Shown: positions 26,927-35,226, counted from the stretch's first letter. The stretch: DNA of 64,000 nt from Tenericutes bacterium MO-XQ (GCA_002838185.1 CP017948.1:434001-498000); one strand, 5' to 3'. Notes: a model not told the origin generated them from the letters alone. Numbers and translations are program-made.

Positions 26927-27184
26927 GTGAGAGTCAAGAAAAACGAGCAATTTCCTGATGACTTAAAATTAAAAGATTTTAGGTTAAATTTAGGGTTAAA
27001 TCAACGAGAATTAGCAGAGATGATGTCAATATCACAGGCTCAGTATAATCGACTTGAAATTGGAAAATCCATGTTAAATGCAGCTCAAATTTTGCAACTA
27101 TGTGATATTTTCATGTGTACCCCAAATGATTTGCTAGGTATTAGATCCAAATACAAAAAAGTTATGAACAATCTAGATGATTAA
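26927..27184 (+). CDS. XRE/Cro-CI-type HTH regulator of the prophage
   Basis: An 85-residue single-domain DNA-binding protein. HTH is FRLNLGLNQRELAEMMSISQ continuing into AQYNRLEIGKS, followed by ILQLCDIFMCTPNDLLGI, typical of Cro/CI-like HTH_3. RBS AGGAGG (26914-26919) selects GTG 26927. The upstream gap holds three ATACATTAAAT repeats, so it is likely autoregulated and controls the lysogeny genes. Its 3' end overlaps the convergent integrase gene by 4 nt. Confidence 0.85.
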   Translation: MRVKKNEQFPDDLKLKDFRLNLGLNQRELAEMMSISQAQYNRLEIGKSMLNAAQILQLCDIFMCTPNDLLGIRSKYKKVMNNLDD

Positions 27185-28047
27185 TCCAACTTATCCATGC
27201 TTTTGATATAGCTCTTTTTAACGTGCTGTTTAGATACATGAAGATATCTCTTTGTTGTTTCCAAATTCTTATGTCCTAGAATTGTCATCAGAGTTGGAAG
27301 ATCCATTTCGGATTCAATCATGTATGTTGCGACTGTATGTCTAAACATGTGAGCATGAAGCTTTTTGATTTTAAGCTTCTTTTTAACCTGTCTTAAAATG
27401 TATCTGATATCATCATAATTTGCAGCTCTATTTTTGTCTATGTTATGAAGCAAGTATTTATGATCTGATTTTATCTTTATCATTTTTTTAATTATTGACT
27501 TTGATGTTTCTGTGAAATAAACTATACGATCCTCTTTTGTCTTTGTGTGTGTAAGTAGTATTTCACAATCATCAAAATTTATATTCTTTTTTTCAATGAA
27601 CATGATTTCCTGGATACGCGCACCTGTATCAGCAAGAAGTGCTAAAAAGCATTTATAAAATATACCGTTTGTTGTAACTTCTGGATACTCACGTATATAC
27701 TTACGTATACGCATGTAGTCTTGCATTTCAATAGCATCAAAGGTTTTAGATCGTTCTTTAAGCTTGCTGACTTGTTGAAGATATGGAAAATCAATCTTCA
27801 TGTGTCTGTACATTCTTTTTAAGCATCCTATGTTTTTGTTGATCGTTACATTTTCGCATGTTTCTTTCATGTGTGTAATGTAATCAACTATTACATCTGG
27901 TGTAATATCATCAACGTGTGTGATACCATGCTTTGATGCATAATTGACAAAGTGTCCTAGATGAGATTTATAAAAGCGATACGTTCCATTTGCATATCGC
28001 AGCTTAATCTCCAATAAGTAGTCATTGACTAATTTTCGAATATTCAT
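27181..28047 (-). CDS. int: Tyrosine integrase of the prophage
   Basis: A 288-residue tyrosine recombinase with an N-terminal SAM-like core-binding domain (about 1-90) and a catalytic domain. Catalytic residues: Arg in ADTGARIQE, Lys in HTKTKEDR, HMFRHT (HxxR), LGHKNLETTKRYLH (His and nucleophile Tyr). It integrates and excises the element at tRNA-Arg. RBS GGGAGG precedes the ATG. It lacks the long arm-binding N-domain of lambda integrase, so arm sites, if used, would be bound by a short N-terminal region or an accessory factor. It is unlike XerC/D-dependent inoviruses, which carry no integrase. Confidence 0.93.
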   Translation of the reverse strand: MNIRKLVNDYLLEIKLRYANGTYRFYKSHLGHFVNYASKHGITHVDDITPDVIVDYITHMKETCENVTINKNIGCLKRMYRHMKIDFPYLQQVSKLKERSKTFDAIEMQDYMRIRKYIREYPEVTTNGIFYKCFLALLADTGARIQEIMFIEKKNINFDDCEILLTHTKTKEDRIVYFTETSKSIIKKMIKIKSDHKYLLHNIDKNRAANYDDIRYILRQVKKKLKIKKLHAHMFRHTVATYMIESEMDLPTLMTILGHKNLETTKRYLHVSKQHVKKSYIKSMDKLD

Positions 28048-28109
28048 TTTTCAGTTCCTCCCAATGAAACGTTTTACAAACATTATAAACCGACTCATGA
28101 GAATAATAG

Positions 28110-28129
28110 TCCACAAATTTTGTGGATAA
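28110..28129. promoter_or_regulatory. Palindrome containing a perfect DnaA box
   Basis: TCCACAAA-T-TTTGTGGA (28110-28126) is a perfect inverted repeat. Extended rightwards it contains TGTGGATAA, the complement of the consensus DnaA box TTATCCACA. It lies about 60 nt upstream of the integrase start. It may be a DnaA site, an integrase-promoter operator, or both. The rest of 28130-28215 is alternating A/T with no gene. Confidence 0.45.
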
Positions 28130-28221
28130 GATTATATGATACAATTGATTATTTCACAAAACATCTCACCATATGCGCAGATATGCATATATATATATAC
28201 TATATATATAAAAATTTGTAT

Positions 28222-28252
28222 AAAAAACCCCCTTTTATAATTGATTGGGGGC
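28222..28252 (-). terminator. Terminator of the late (virion) operon
   Basis: On the minus strand, GCCCCC pairs with GGGGG around a 14-nt loop and is followed by six T residues. It lies about 55 nt after the last late gene. Confidence 0.8.
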
Positions 28253-28305
28253 TTTGTTATCTTTCTAAAAGGTTTTGAAAAAGCATAGGTTAAATAAAAA
28301 GGTTT

Positions 28306-28683
28306 TTATTTGGTTTTATTCTTCGATCCAGGTGGTCTACCTCCAACCTTTTCTTTAAGTTTTTTATTCGCTTCTTCAAGTTTTTTGTTTTCAGTCATTA
28401 GATCCTCATTATCCTTTTGAAGCTTAGCATATTCCTCTGCAGCTTTTGCTTTTTCTTTGGCTGTTCGTTCAACTAGAGCTGCATACTCCTGGAGTTGATT
28501 CGTGAGTACAACTTTCTTTTTAGCAATATCACGTTCTAGATCTAATTGTTCAGTTTTCATCTCTCGGTTTTTCTTAGGTAAGTAATAAATACCAGATATG
28601 ATAAACATCAATATGAGCATCACAGCAAATGCATCAACAACAAGCTTAAATATAAAAGGTAATTCATAATAAATTTCAATCAT
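28306..28683 (-). CDS. Prophage membrane-anchored coiled-coil protein with AT-hook-like tail
   Basis: A 125-residue protein with one membrane span (about 13-35), then a strongly charged coiled coil (about 42-110), ending in GGRPPGSKNKTK. That tail resembles the AT-hook/GRPxGSKNK motif that binds DNA minor groove. The design, membrane anchor plus cytoplasmic coil plus DNA-binding tail, would suit bringing phage DNA to an export site. It starts at the stop codon of the Zot-like ATPase, so the two are coupled. No known family; in function it may replace the pXI-like partner of the assembly ATPase. Confidence 0.7.
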   Translation of the reverse strand: MIEIYYELPFIFKLVVDAFAVMLILMFIISGIYYLPKKNREMKTEQLDLERDIAKKKVVLTNQLQEYAALVERTAKEKAKAAEEYAKLQKDNEDLMTENKKLEEANKKLKEKVGGRPPGSKNKTK

Positions 28684-29663
28684 TAACGTAATACATCCTT
28701 TCTATCGATTGGTACATTATCAAGTGTATCTTTCATGTTTAGTGTTTCAAAATCATCAAAGCTAACTGTAGCTGGTTTGAACCATCTATTTCTAGAATCA
28801 AGTTTTAAATATTCATTATCTGCAGATACTGTAAATGTCTTAACTCGCCAGCCTTTAATTCTTCTAGTAAATTTTCCATCCTCTAACCACTTTGAATATA
28901 TAAAGCCTTTTTTGATTTTGACTTTATTATAGCTAGTAAGAATGTTCATGATCTGATTATCATTTCTAGGTTGCTGAGATGCGACTAATATCCAACTGAT
29001 TCCAAAATGTCTCTGTAAAACGAAACTAGATATCATTGGGATAAAAGTGTGATTGTATTCAGATGATCTATTGTTTCTATTATTATTAAGAACATGTATC
29101 TCATCAAAGACTACAGCACATGCTAACTCTGGATTAAACCTAATCAGTTGTTGCCCAAATTTATCATCTTTATTCCTTAATCCAAAAAACTTGTGAATGT
29201 CAAAATGAATATGGTTCAGATACGGAGTTCCTAATTCATCATATTTGATTTTTTCCATCTTAGTTGTTACATAACTACATTTACCAGTCATCTTTGCATA
29301 GTCATCCATCTTTTGCCATAAAAACGTTGATTTACCATCACCAGCTAAAGCCTGGATATAATGAACACCGACTTTGTTTGTTGGCTCATTCTCAAACTCA
29401 CTGATAGACAAATATGCCCAAAGAAATATCCAAATCCAATGAAGTGGTATAGTTAGATATCTGGCTTTTTTATATTGAGTCATCAGTAAATCACTAATGA
29501 CTGTTAAAAGTGAAAGAATGAAATTTCCAAAGATATAGATCCATTTTGATATTACATCTACAGCTTGTGTTAGCTTCTGGTGATATGTATTTCCATATGT
29601 CTCAATCTTATTTGCTAGCTTATCCATTTTATTATAAAATTCATCACTTCTTATTTGGATCAT
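28683..29663 (-). CDS. Zot/pI-like filamentous phage assembly ATPase
   Basis: A 326-residue protein. Two membrane spans come first (about 40-63 and 72-92), then a P-loop domain with Walker A AGDGKST (preceded by HYIQAL), Walker B CAVVFDEIHVLNN and a sensor ASQQPRND. This is the Zot/pI architecture of inovirus morphogenesis ATPases, which extrude and coat virion DNA at the membrane. It differs from classical Zot in that the spans precede the ATPase domain instead of following it. It overlaps the preceding gene by 20 nt and follows the virion-protein genes, as gene I follows gene VI in Ff phages. Confidence 0.75.
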   Translation of the reverse strand: MIQIRSDEFYNKMDKLANKIETYGNTYHQKLTQAVDVISKWIYIFGNFILSLLTVISDLLMTQYKKARYLTIPLHWIWIFLWAYLSISEFENEPTNKVGVHYIQALAGDGKSTFLWQKMDDYAKMTGKCSYVTTKMEKIKYDELGTPYLNHIHFDIHKFFGLRNKDDKFGQQLIRFNPELACAVVFDEIHVLNNNRNNRSSEYNHTFIPMISSFVLQRHFGISWILVASQQPRNDNQIMNILTSYNKVKIKKGFIYSKWLEDGKFTRRIKGWRVKTFTVSADNEYLKLDSRNRWFKPATVSFDDFETLNMKDTLDNVPIDRKDVLR

Positions 29664-29883
29664 ACTTCTTTATCCTTTCTGAAACTATATTCCAATCACA
29701 TCTGACAAATAGATATCTATCCATACGTGATTTGAAGTCTTTTATAAGAGTTTGTTTTAACCTTGGTTTACTTAATCTCTGATATGACGTCAACTGTTTA
29801 TGCTCTACTAAATATGATGCAATAAAAGCAGCCACAGGCTGTGTCGTATCATGTCTCAATTTTTTTAGAATTTTATATATCAT
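29644..29883 (-). CDS. Hypothetical basic prophage protein
   Basis: A 79-residue basic protein with no membrane span or recognised domain (MIYKILKKLRHDTTQPVA...). It overlaps both neighbours (4 nt upstream, 20 nt downstream), which supports it being translated as part of the late operon. The size and charge would suit a nucleic-acid-binding or assembly cofactor; this is not shown. Confidence 0.6.
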   Translation of the reverse strand: MIYKILKKLRHDTTQPVAAFIASYLVEHKQLTSYQRLSKPRLKQTLIKDFKSRMDRYLFVRCDWNIVSERIKKYDPNKK

Positions 29884-30083
29884 AATATCCCTAAGCTCTG
29901 CAGAATCTTTGCACCAATGTAAAGCAAAATAAGCATAGTCAAAACACCGAGAGGATTAAAGAGTTCCTTAAAACCATCCTTTGCTCGGCGTATTGATTTT
30001 GTTAAAATACCTGTTATACCAAGGATGAATAGAAATAGAATAAACGCTGCCCATAATTCCCAGTTATCAAAAATAAATTTCAT
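29880..30083 (-). CDS. Small two-span prophage membrane protein
   Basis: A 67-residue protein with two membrane spans (about 8-27 and 45-63) separated by a basic loop SIRRAKDGFKELFNP. Its place between the large anchored virion protein and the assembly ATPase is that of pVI-type minor coat proteins in Ff phages, which cap one end of the filament. Assignment to pVI is from position and size only. Overlaps the next gene by ATGA. Confidence 0.6.
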   Translation of the reverse strand: MKFIFDNWELWAAFILFLFILGITGILTKSIRRAKDGFKELFNPLGVLTMLILLYIGAKILQSLGIL

Positions 30084-31931
30084 TTAGATCACTCCAAAAG
30101 TTTTTAAAAAGTAATAAGCTGCAAGTATCACCAAAATTAGCAATACAGGCTTTTTATGGATTTTCATTTTATCAAATAGGATATAATATCCAGCAATAGC
30201 ACCTATCACATAGTAAAGAGTATTGATACTAATTCCATCACTAGGTTCAGTTGGATACGGATTAAATATTGTTGAATCATTGTATGGATCTAAATAATCA
30301 TCTACATCAGCGTTTGTATTTATTTCATCTGCAGCTAATGTATAAACTAATCCATCAGTTTGATATGTTAATGAAATAACTTCAATAGAATCAGGATCCA
30401 CTTCTGGTGTATTTCCAAATTTATCGTAAGCACCAAAATCAAGTTTCCATAATGGATATGTGCTTGTATCGATTGATGTAAAATCAGAGTCTAAGTTACT
30501 ATATGTCTGATTGATTTTAGCCTTAAGTTCAGGACTAGGATTTGCACGTGATATTTCTGATGTATCACCGACAATAAGTGAACCAGGATAACTATTTGCT
30601 AGATAATCAAAATATCCAGTTACAACAGAACCAATAAGAAAAATGCCTAGTGCGATTGGTTGTCCACCTGGTATAGATGCAGCAATAGCTGTTAGTACAG
30701 CTGTAGATGATGCTGATATAGCAACTGCATCAAATTGCCATGATGTATTACCTTGAGTAAATGCTGTATCTTCTAAAACAACCGCTTGAGGCATCCAATC
30801 AGATTTATTTCCAATCAAAGGATCCCATCTATAGTTAAAGACTGTCGATACTTGCATAAGTCTATCAATGACAAAATCATCAACATAAAAATATCCAACG
30901 ATATGATTTGCATCACCTAAAGTCATATACATATAAACATCAATCTGATTATAGTTTACAAATTCACCTGTATCTAAATTCCAAATGGTATAAGGTATGA
31001 ATGCCTGTGTTTTCCAATTTGAGGTTAAGAATAATGATGATGTTCCTTTATTGAAAACCATAAAATGTTGATCTTCATATGTGTAATAAAAAGCCTCATA
31101 ATTATCATTAAAAATAGACATATCTGTGTTATCACTAAAAGTATATCTAAGATCGTAAATAGTATCATAGTGAATAGTAAAATCCACCTCATATCCATTT
31201 ATATTTGATATAAAAACATCTGCCATATTATTGACATCATCAAAAATAGTGCCCTGTGTTGTTGGAAGCAAATCAAGATCACCTGGATTATTTGGATCCA
31301 CGTATACAGTTACGACGTTTGCAGTAACTGCTAGATGATATGTTTCACCTGGTAACATTGAACCCCAAGCACCACCGTTATTGAATACATTTAAAATTCT
31401 CTCTCTTTGATCCATTGTAAGAGCTTCATTTAAAACAATAGTTATTGAATAATAAACACCAGGATCAAGATTGACAGTCCAATCTGGATCAACCATGGTT
31501 CCCTCATTAAGAAACATGAACTCTGTAACTTCTGCAGCTTCATAAGTAAAGTTTACAGTACTCAATAAAGAAGTTGCATAAGAGCTCGAATAAATGTTTA
31601 TGCGTGTTGTTTCACTTCCACTAGAAGCAACAAATGCATTATATATATTGTAGTAAGGATTTGGATCATCAACTTGACCATCACTATCAGCATCAATGAA
31701 TTCATTAGTAGATGAGGTGAAAACTGTATCAAGTTGTATTTCAATGGATTCTGCAGCATTTTCCACACGATTAGATTCAATCATATAGATGCCATTATTT
31801 TCTTTAAGTGTCCAAATACTAAATCTTTCCGTAATATCTAGAATTTGTGTATCAATAAATGTTGCATACATTTTTAAACCAACAAAGAATGATAGAAATA
31901 TCATGACAGTTAGTATAAATACTTTTCTCAT
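30084..31931 (-). CDS. Large secreted, membrane-anchored prophage protein (putative adsorption/cap protein)
   Basis: About 615 residues: signal-anchor RKVFILTVMIFLSFFVG, a long acidic extracellular region rich in Asp, Asn, Thr and Tyr, a hydrophobic stretch near residues 410-450 (Ala/Ile/Gly-rich) and two C-terminal spans near 570-615. It includes a calcium-type acidic segment DADSDGQVDD. ATG 31931 overlaps the preceding stop (TAATG) and is preferred to an ATG 12 nt upstream that abuts the G-rich RBS. It has pIII-like topology: exported domain, C-terminal anchor released only on virion assembly. No recognisable homologue. Confidence 0.65.
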   Translation of the reverse strand: MRKVFILTVMIFLSFFVGLKMYATFIDTQILDITERFSIWTLKENNGIYMIESNRVENAAESIEIQLDTVFTSSTNEFIDADSDGQVDDPNPYYNIYNAFVASSGSETTRINIYSSSYATSLLSTVNFTYEAAEVTEFMFLNEGTMVDPDWTVNLDPGVYYSITIVLNEALTMDQRERILNVFNNGGAWGSMLPGETYHLAVTANVVTVYVDPNNPGDLDLLPTTQGTIFDDVNNMADVFISNINGYEVDFTIHYDTIYDLRYTFSDNTDMSIFNDNYEAFYYTYEDQHFMVFNKGTSSLFLTSNWKTQAFIPYTIWNLDTGEFVNYNQIDVYMYMTLGDANHIVGYFYVDDFVIDRLMQVSTVFNYRWDPLIGNKSDWMPQAVVLEDTAFTQGNTSWQFDAVAISASSTAVLTAIAASIPGGQPIALGIFLIGSVVTGYFDYLANSYPGSLIVGDTSEISRANPSPELKAKINQTYSNLDSDFTSIDTSTYPLWKLDFGAYDKFGNTPEVDPDSIEVISLTYQTDGLVYTLAADEINTNADVDDYLDPYNDSTIFNPYPTEPSDGISINTLYYVIGAIAGYYILFDKMKIHKKPVLLILVILAAYYFLKTFGVI

Positions 31932-32647
31932 TAGTAATTCCATCCCCCTTTCATTTTTTTCAATTTTTTAGAAGCAAAATATCCAATAAAACCCAAACCA
32001 ATTATCCATGGTAAAGCTTTAATCATTTTATCAGATGTCGTTGCAGGTGGTTCAAGAATAACACCTGAAATTTGTCTTGCTTTTACAACATAAATCGTGG
32101 ATGAGTATGTTTCCTCATATCCACTAAAAAACATTGCCTTAAAACTATATTGATATACACCAGGAGTGAGCGTATCATCTTCATTTAGTGCAGCTGTAGT
32201 GTATGTATCAATAAGTGGTTCATAATAAAAATAAGATGTGTTTTCAAAATATCCTGTAGTCATCAAGATGAAATAAACAATCTCATAAGGAGTTAAAACT
32301 CTATTATTTACTACATGAATATCTTTATAATCAGTAACAGCAATCACATCAGAGGAATTTACGAGATCTCCCCATTTCATAATGACATAAATGGTTACAT
32401 CTTTTGTACTCGTATTTTGTTTAAGTGTGATGGTGTATTCACCAGGCATGTTTCCATGCCCAGTGTAACCATCTTCTAATATCATCACATCAGGATCATA
32501 AAATCCTAGAATAGATGTGATCGTTAAGGCTTGATTGATTTCTTTATGGATTACAGATGGACCTGTAATCTCAGTTGCAGCTTGTGTATCAATTGAGGTT
32601 AAGAAGATACTAAACAATGCTAAAAGAAGCATTGCCATTTTTTTCAT
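31931..32647 (-). CDS. Secreted prophage protein with C-terminal anchor
   Basis: A 238-residue protein: cleavable signal peptide (KKMAMLLLALFSIFLTS, cleavage likely after TQA), beta-rich extracellular domain with immunoglobulin-like spacing (GEYTITLKQN, GVYQYSFKAMF), one membrane span (about 210-227) and a basic tail KKLKKMKGG. Start overlaps the preceding stop (ATGA) and its own stop overlaps the next start (TAATG), so it is a tightly coupled late gene. Possible minor virion or adsorption protein. Confidence 0.65.
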   Translation of the reverse strand: MKKMAMLLLALFSIFLTSIDTQAATEITGPSVIHKEINQALTITSILGFYDPDVMILEDGYTGHGNMPGEYTITLKQNTSTKDVTIYVIMKWGDLVNSSDVIAVTDYKDIHVVNNRVLTPYEIVYFILMTTGYFENTSYFYYEPLIDTYTTAALNEDDTLTPGVYQYSFKAMFFSGYEETYSSTIYVVKARQISGVILEPPATTSDKMIKALPWIIGLGFIGYFASKKLKKMKGGWNY

Positions 32648-34521
32648 TTTTTCTTACCGAAAAAGACTGCATATCCAACCGCAACTGCACCAACACTGAT
32701 GAATATCCACTCAACAACGCCTAATGATGACTCGTTTGGAGTCACTGGAGTTGTAGCACTTTCAGTCCATTTTGCATAAAGAGTTGTATCTGCAGATACT
32801 AAAGAAGTAAAAGCATAAGCAGTTGTAAGCTCTTCATCTGTGAACCATCCATTGAATGTATAGCCTGATCTAGTTGGTGCTGTTGGTGCTGCTATAGCTT
32901 CACCAGATACAACAAGACGATCATCAACAAGTGAACCGCCATTTTCATCAAAAGATACAGTATACACATCTACAGTATCTTCAACAAATCGAGCATAAAG
33001 ATTAAATATTTCAGCATCTACATGATCAGTATTAAAATCATATAGTGTTTCAAAAGTATCTTCTAAGTACCAACCAATAAACGTATATCCTGTTTTAGTT
33101 GGATCTACAGGTTTAACAATCTTTTCACCAACAATACTATTTTCAGTAGAATCAATCACATCATCCACATAATAGTTTACTACTGCAGGTGTAACTGCTA
33201 AGCGAATAGATATTTCATCCCATAGAGCATCTGGATTAGTTTCAGATATCATGATGATTTCATCACTTGGATGGAAAACGATTTGATACTGAACGGTAAA
33301 AGATGCATCAATGGTTTGTAATAATTTGATACCTGTAGTATTTGCTGGTACTGGTTGATGTGTTAAATCAGAAGAAGCTGCAAATTCATAATCAGCAACA
33401 TCATAGATTGGATTAAAATAAATGCTAGCAATACCATCAACTTCTGTTGGAAGATTGTTTGCAATATCATAAACTAAGTATCCATCAGTTTGGATCCAAT
33501 CAGCAAGATCATATCCATCACTTGGTTCAACAGCTGGTGTACCTATTTCTTGAATATAGTACTTATAGATCAAGTTATCATAAGTAATTGTCTGTGAAAG
33601 AGCACCATTTAATTCAAATGACATATTTGCGAGTTCACTACCACTTACAATAACACCATAATCTTTATCATAAGCTGCAACTTTTAAATTGTTATCCATG
33701 GTATTATCTGCACTTGCATTTATGTATAAAAAATGGAAAATATATGCAGCTGTATTTGATGCAGATAAGGTTCCAGAGATATATTCATAGCTTACTAAAT
33801 AATTCTTTGTGATATCAATATCAACATCATTAATTACAGTTGAGATATCATGAGTAATATCAGTTCCACCTGATAAGGTTCCATTTAATGTAACAGTATC
33901 ACCTGTTGCAATCGAAATTGAAACACCTGTATTAGTACCTGAATAAGTATCATCAAACAGTTTAAAATCTGTAGTTGTGTTGATTTCATAAATATTCATT
34001 TTGAACTTATAAGCATCAAAAGTAGTTACTAAAGAACTACTACTTATAAGGTTAAGTTGAAAAATATCAGCTGCTTCAAATAATCCTTTTGTGAAAGTAG
34101 CTATTACTCTACTGTTTTGATAATCATCACTTGACATTGATTGAATAGAATTCAAGTTTTTTGATGAAAAGAACAATCTAGATGATGCTGTATCACCACT
34201 CACAGATCCACTAATGTACTCATAATACACAACGTATGATTTATTTGGATCTAGACTTGATCCAGATGTATTTGATGCATAAAGTGTAAATGCATTCTCA
34301 TCAACTACATTTGCACTTGAAGTTCCGCTGATTGTCCACACTTGAGTAGCATTGTCAATTTCAACTGTAACACCTGCTTCTGTAAATGAATAATCATCAT
34401 AAGTATAGGCTATATCATTTTCTACATCCACCGCAGCATGTCCTGTAACACCTGAGTTAATGCTCAATCCAATGAAAAACACAAGAGTGAACATGATTAA
34501 TAAAAATATTTTTTTTCTCAT
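32644..34521 (-). CDS. Large secreted protein with two InlB B-repeats, candidate receptor-binding virion protein
   Basis: A 625-residue protein: signal peptide (KKIFLLIMFTLVFFIGLS), Ser/Thr/Asp-rich beta domains in tandem (two similar halves around residues 30-180 and 190-330), then two InlB B-repeat (Listeria-Bacteroides) units near 447-518 and 519-587 with the signature GYTF.GW, and a C-terminal span with FFGKKK. There is no LPxTG, in keeping with a wall-less host. B-repeat proteins mediate surface adhesion in other bacteria. Following the coat gene, it occupies the place of the pIII adsorption protein. Confidence 0.75.
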   Translation of the reverse strand: MRKKIFLLIMFTLVFFIGLSINSGVTGHAAVDVENDIAYTYDDYSFTEAGVTVEIDNATQVWTISGTSSANVVDENAFTLYASNTSGSSLDPNKSYVVYYEYISGSVSGDTASSRLFFSSKNLNSIQSMSSDDYQNSRVIATFTKGLFEAADIFQLNLISSSSLVTTFDAYKFKMNIYEINTTTDFKLFDDTYSGTNTGVSISIATGDTVTLNGTLSGGTDITHDISTVINDVDIDITKNYLVSYEYISGTLSASNTAAYIFHFLYINASADNTMDNNLKVAAYDKDYGVIVSGSELANMSFELNGALSQTITYDNLIYKYYIQEIGTPAVEPSDGYDLADWIQTDGYLVYDIANNLPTEVDGIASIYFNPIYDVADYEFAASSDLTHQPVPANTTGIKLLQTIDASFTVQYQIVFHPSDEIIMISETNPDALWDEISIRLAVTPAVVNYYVDDVIDSTENSIVGEKIVKPVDPTKTGYTFIGWYLEDTFETLYDFNTDHVDAEIFNLYARFVEDTVDVYTVSFDENGGSLVDDRLVVSGEAIAAPTAPTRSGYTFNGWFTDEELTTAYAFTSLVSADTTLYAKWTESATTPVTPNESSLGVVEWIFISVGAVAVGYAVFFGKKK

Positions 34522-34579
34522 AAAAACCTCCTAATAGTTTTATATATTTATAGCACTAAGCTATTTTGAGAGAAATTAA

Positions 34580-34601
34580 GGCGACATGAAATAATGTCGC
34601 C
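34580..34601 (-). terminator. Perfect hairpin directly behind the coat gene
   Basis: GGCGACAT / ATGTCGCC (8 bp, 6-nt loop), the most GC-rich stem in the prophage, followed on the minus strand by TTAATTTC. It lies between coat gene and adhesin gene. In Ff phages a terminator in this place makes the coat transcript far more abundant than downstream genes. The T-run is poor, so partial termination or mRNA stabilisation is likely. Confidence 0.65.
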
Positions 34602-34617
34602 ATAACAAACTATGCAA

Positions 34618-34854
34618 TTATTTCTTTTTTGAATATTTGATTGCACCATAAATTAAAACTAGTACAAAGACATAAAGCATCCAATTGTCCTTGAAGTTAG
34701 ATCCTAAGTTAGCAAAGAAACTATGAGTTTCAATCCACCACGCTGGTGAAGTAGCTGATACTGAAAACTGAGGGATCAACAATACTAAAAAGAAGAATAA
34801 AGCAAGAATAGCCATCACAGCATTCATTAACTTAGCTTTTTGTTTCTTAGTCAT
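34618..34854 (-). CDS. Major coat protein precursor (pVIII-like)
   Basis: A 78-residue protein: basic start TKKQKAKL, signal peptide hydrophobic core (ILALFFFLVLLI), likely signal peptidase site after FSVSA, then a mature part of about 45 residues. The mature part has an amphipathic segment TSPAWWIETHSFFANLGSN, a membrane span WMLYVFVLVLIYGAI and the basic tail KYSKKK. This is the inovirus major coat plan (Ff pVIII: 23 + 50 residues, basic DNA-facing end). RBS AAGGAG 8 nt upstream selects ATG 34854 over a longer in-frame start. It is first gene of the late operon. Confidence 0.72.
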   Translation of the reverse strand: MTKKQKAKLMNAVMAILALFFFLVLLIPQFSVSATSPAWWIETHSFFANLGSNFKDNWMLYVFVLVLIYGAIKYSKKK

Positions 34855-34991
34855 ATGCAATACTCCTTTCATAGATTTAGATACAAAAAAGCGTGTATCT
34901 AACATCAATTTATCAATTGATGACATACTTGTCATAAAAATTGGTAAACATTCATGAATAATAGTGATAAAAATGTGATATAATATTTCAT

Positions 34992-35082
34992 GTGTGATTT
35001 ATTTCTTTACTTTTTTATGGACAATCTATAATCACACCAGATGCAATCAGCCAACTCCCCCCCCAGGCTGGTTGTTTTTTTT
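34992..35082 (+). ncRNA. Prophage sRNA candidate with C8 loop
   Basis: An extended -10 TGATATAAT (34976-34984) points rightwards; no good -35 is seen. The first 8 nt of the predicted RNA, GTGTGATT (34992-34999), pair with AATCACAC (35030-35037). Then comes a terminator-type hairpin AATCAGCC (35045-35052) / GGCTGGTT (35066-35073) whose loop is AACTCCCCCCCCA, ended by eight T (35075-35082). No ORF. The exposed CUCCCC motif complements Shine-Dalgarno sequences such as AAAGGGGG of two prophage genes. The same plan is seen at 41329-41420. Alternatively the hairpins act in virion DNA packaging or replication. Confidence 0.6.
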
Positions 35083-35153
35083 ATTTATCTTTAATTTTTA
35101 ATATCTCATATTTTCACTTTTAAGAGCTTAAGCATTACACATGTGTTACAGTT

Positions 35154-35226
35154 CATGCCTATCGGCTCTAAGGGATTAGACTTTATGGCATATAGATAGG
35201 CATGGCTTTTAAGCACGACAGTGCTT
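35154..35226. repeat. Inverted repeats in the prophage intergenic region
   Basis: CATGCCTATC (35154-35163) and GATAGGCATG (35195-35204) form a perfect 10-bp arm pair with a 31-nt loop. They are followed at once by the hairpin AAGCAC-GACA-GTGCTT (35211-35226). The 35083-35434 stretch has no gene. Filamentous phages carry their origin and packaging signal as clustered hairpins in such a gene-free region, so this is the candidate equivalent. Confidence 0.55.

Noticed and set aside
28130-28215. AT-repeat tract as an origin DNA-unwinding element
   Set aside because: Alternating A/T here is short, has no iterons beside it and is next to a terminator; simple low complexity explains it.
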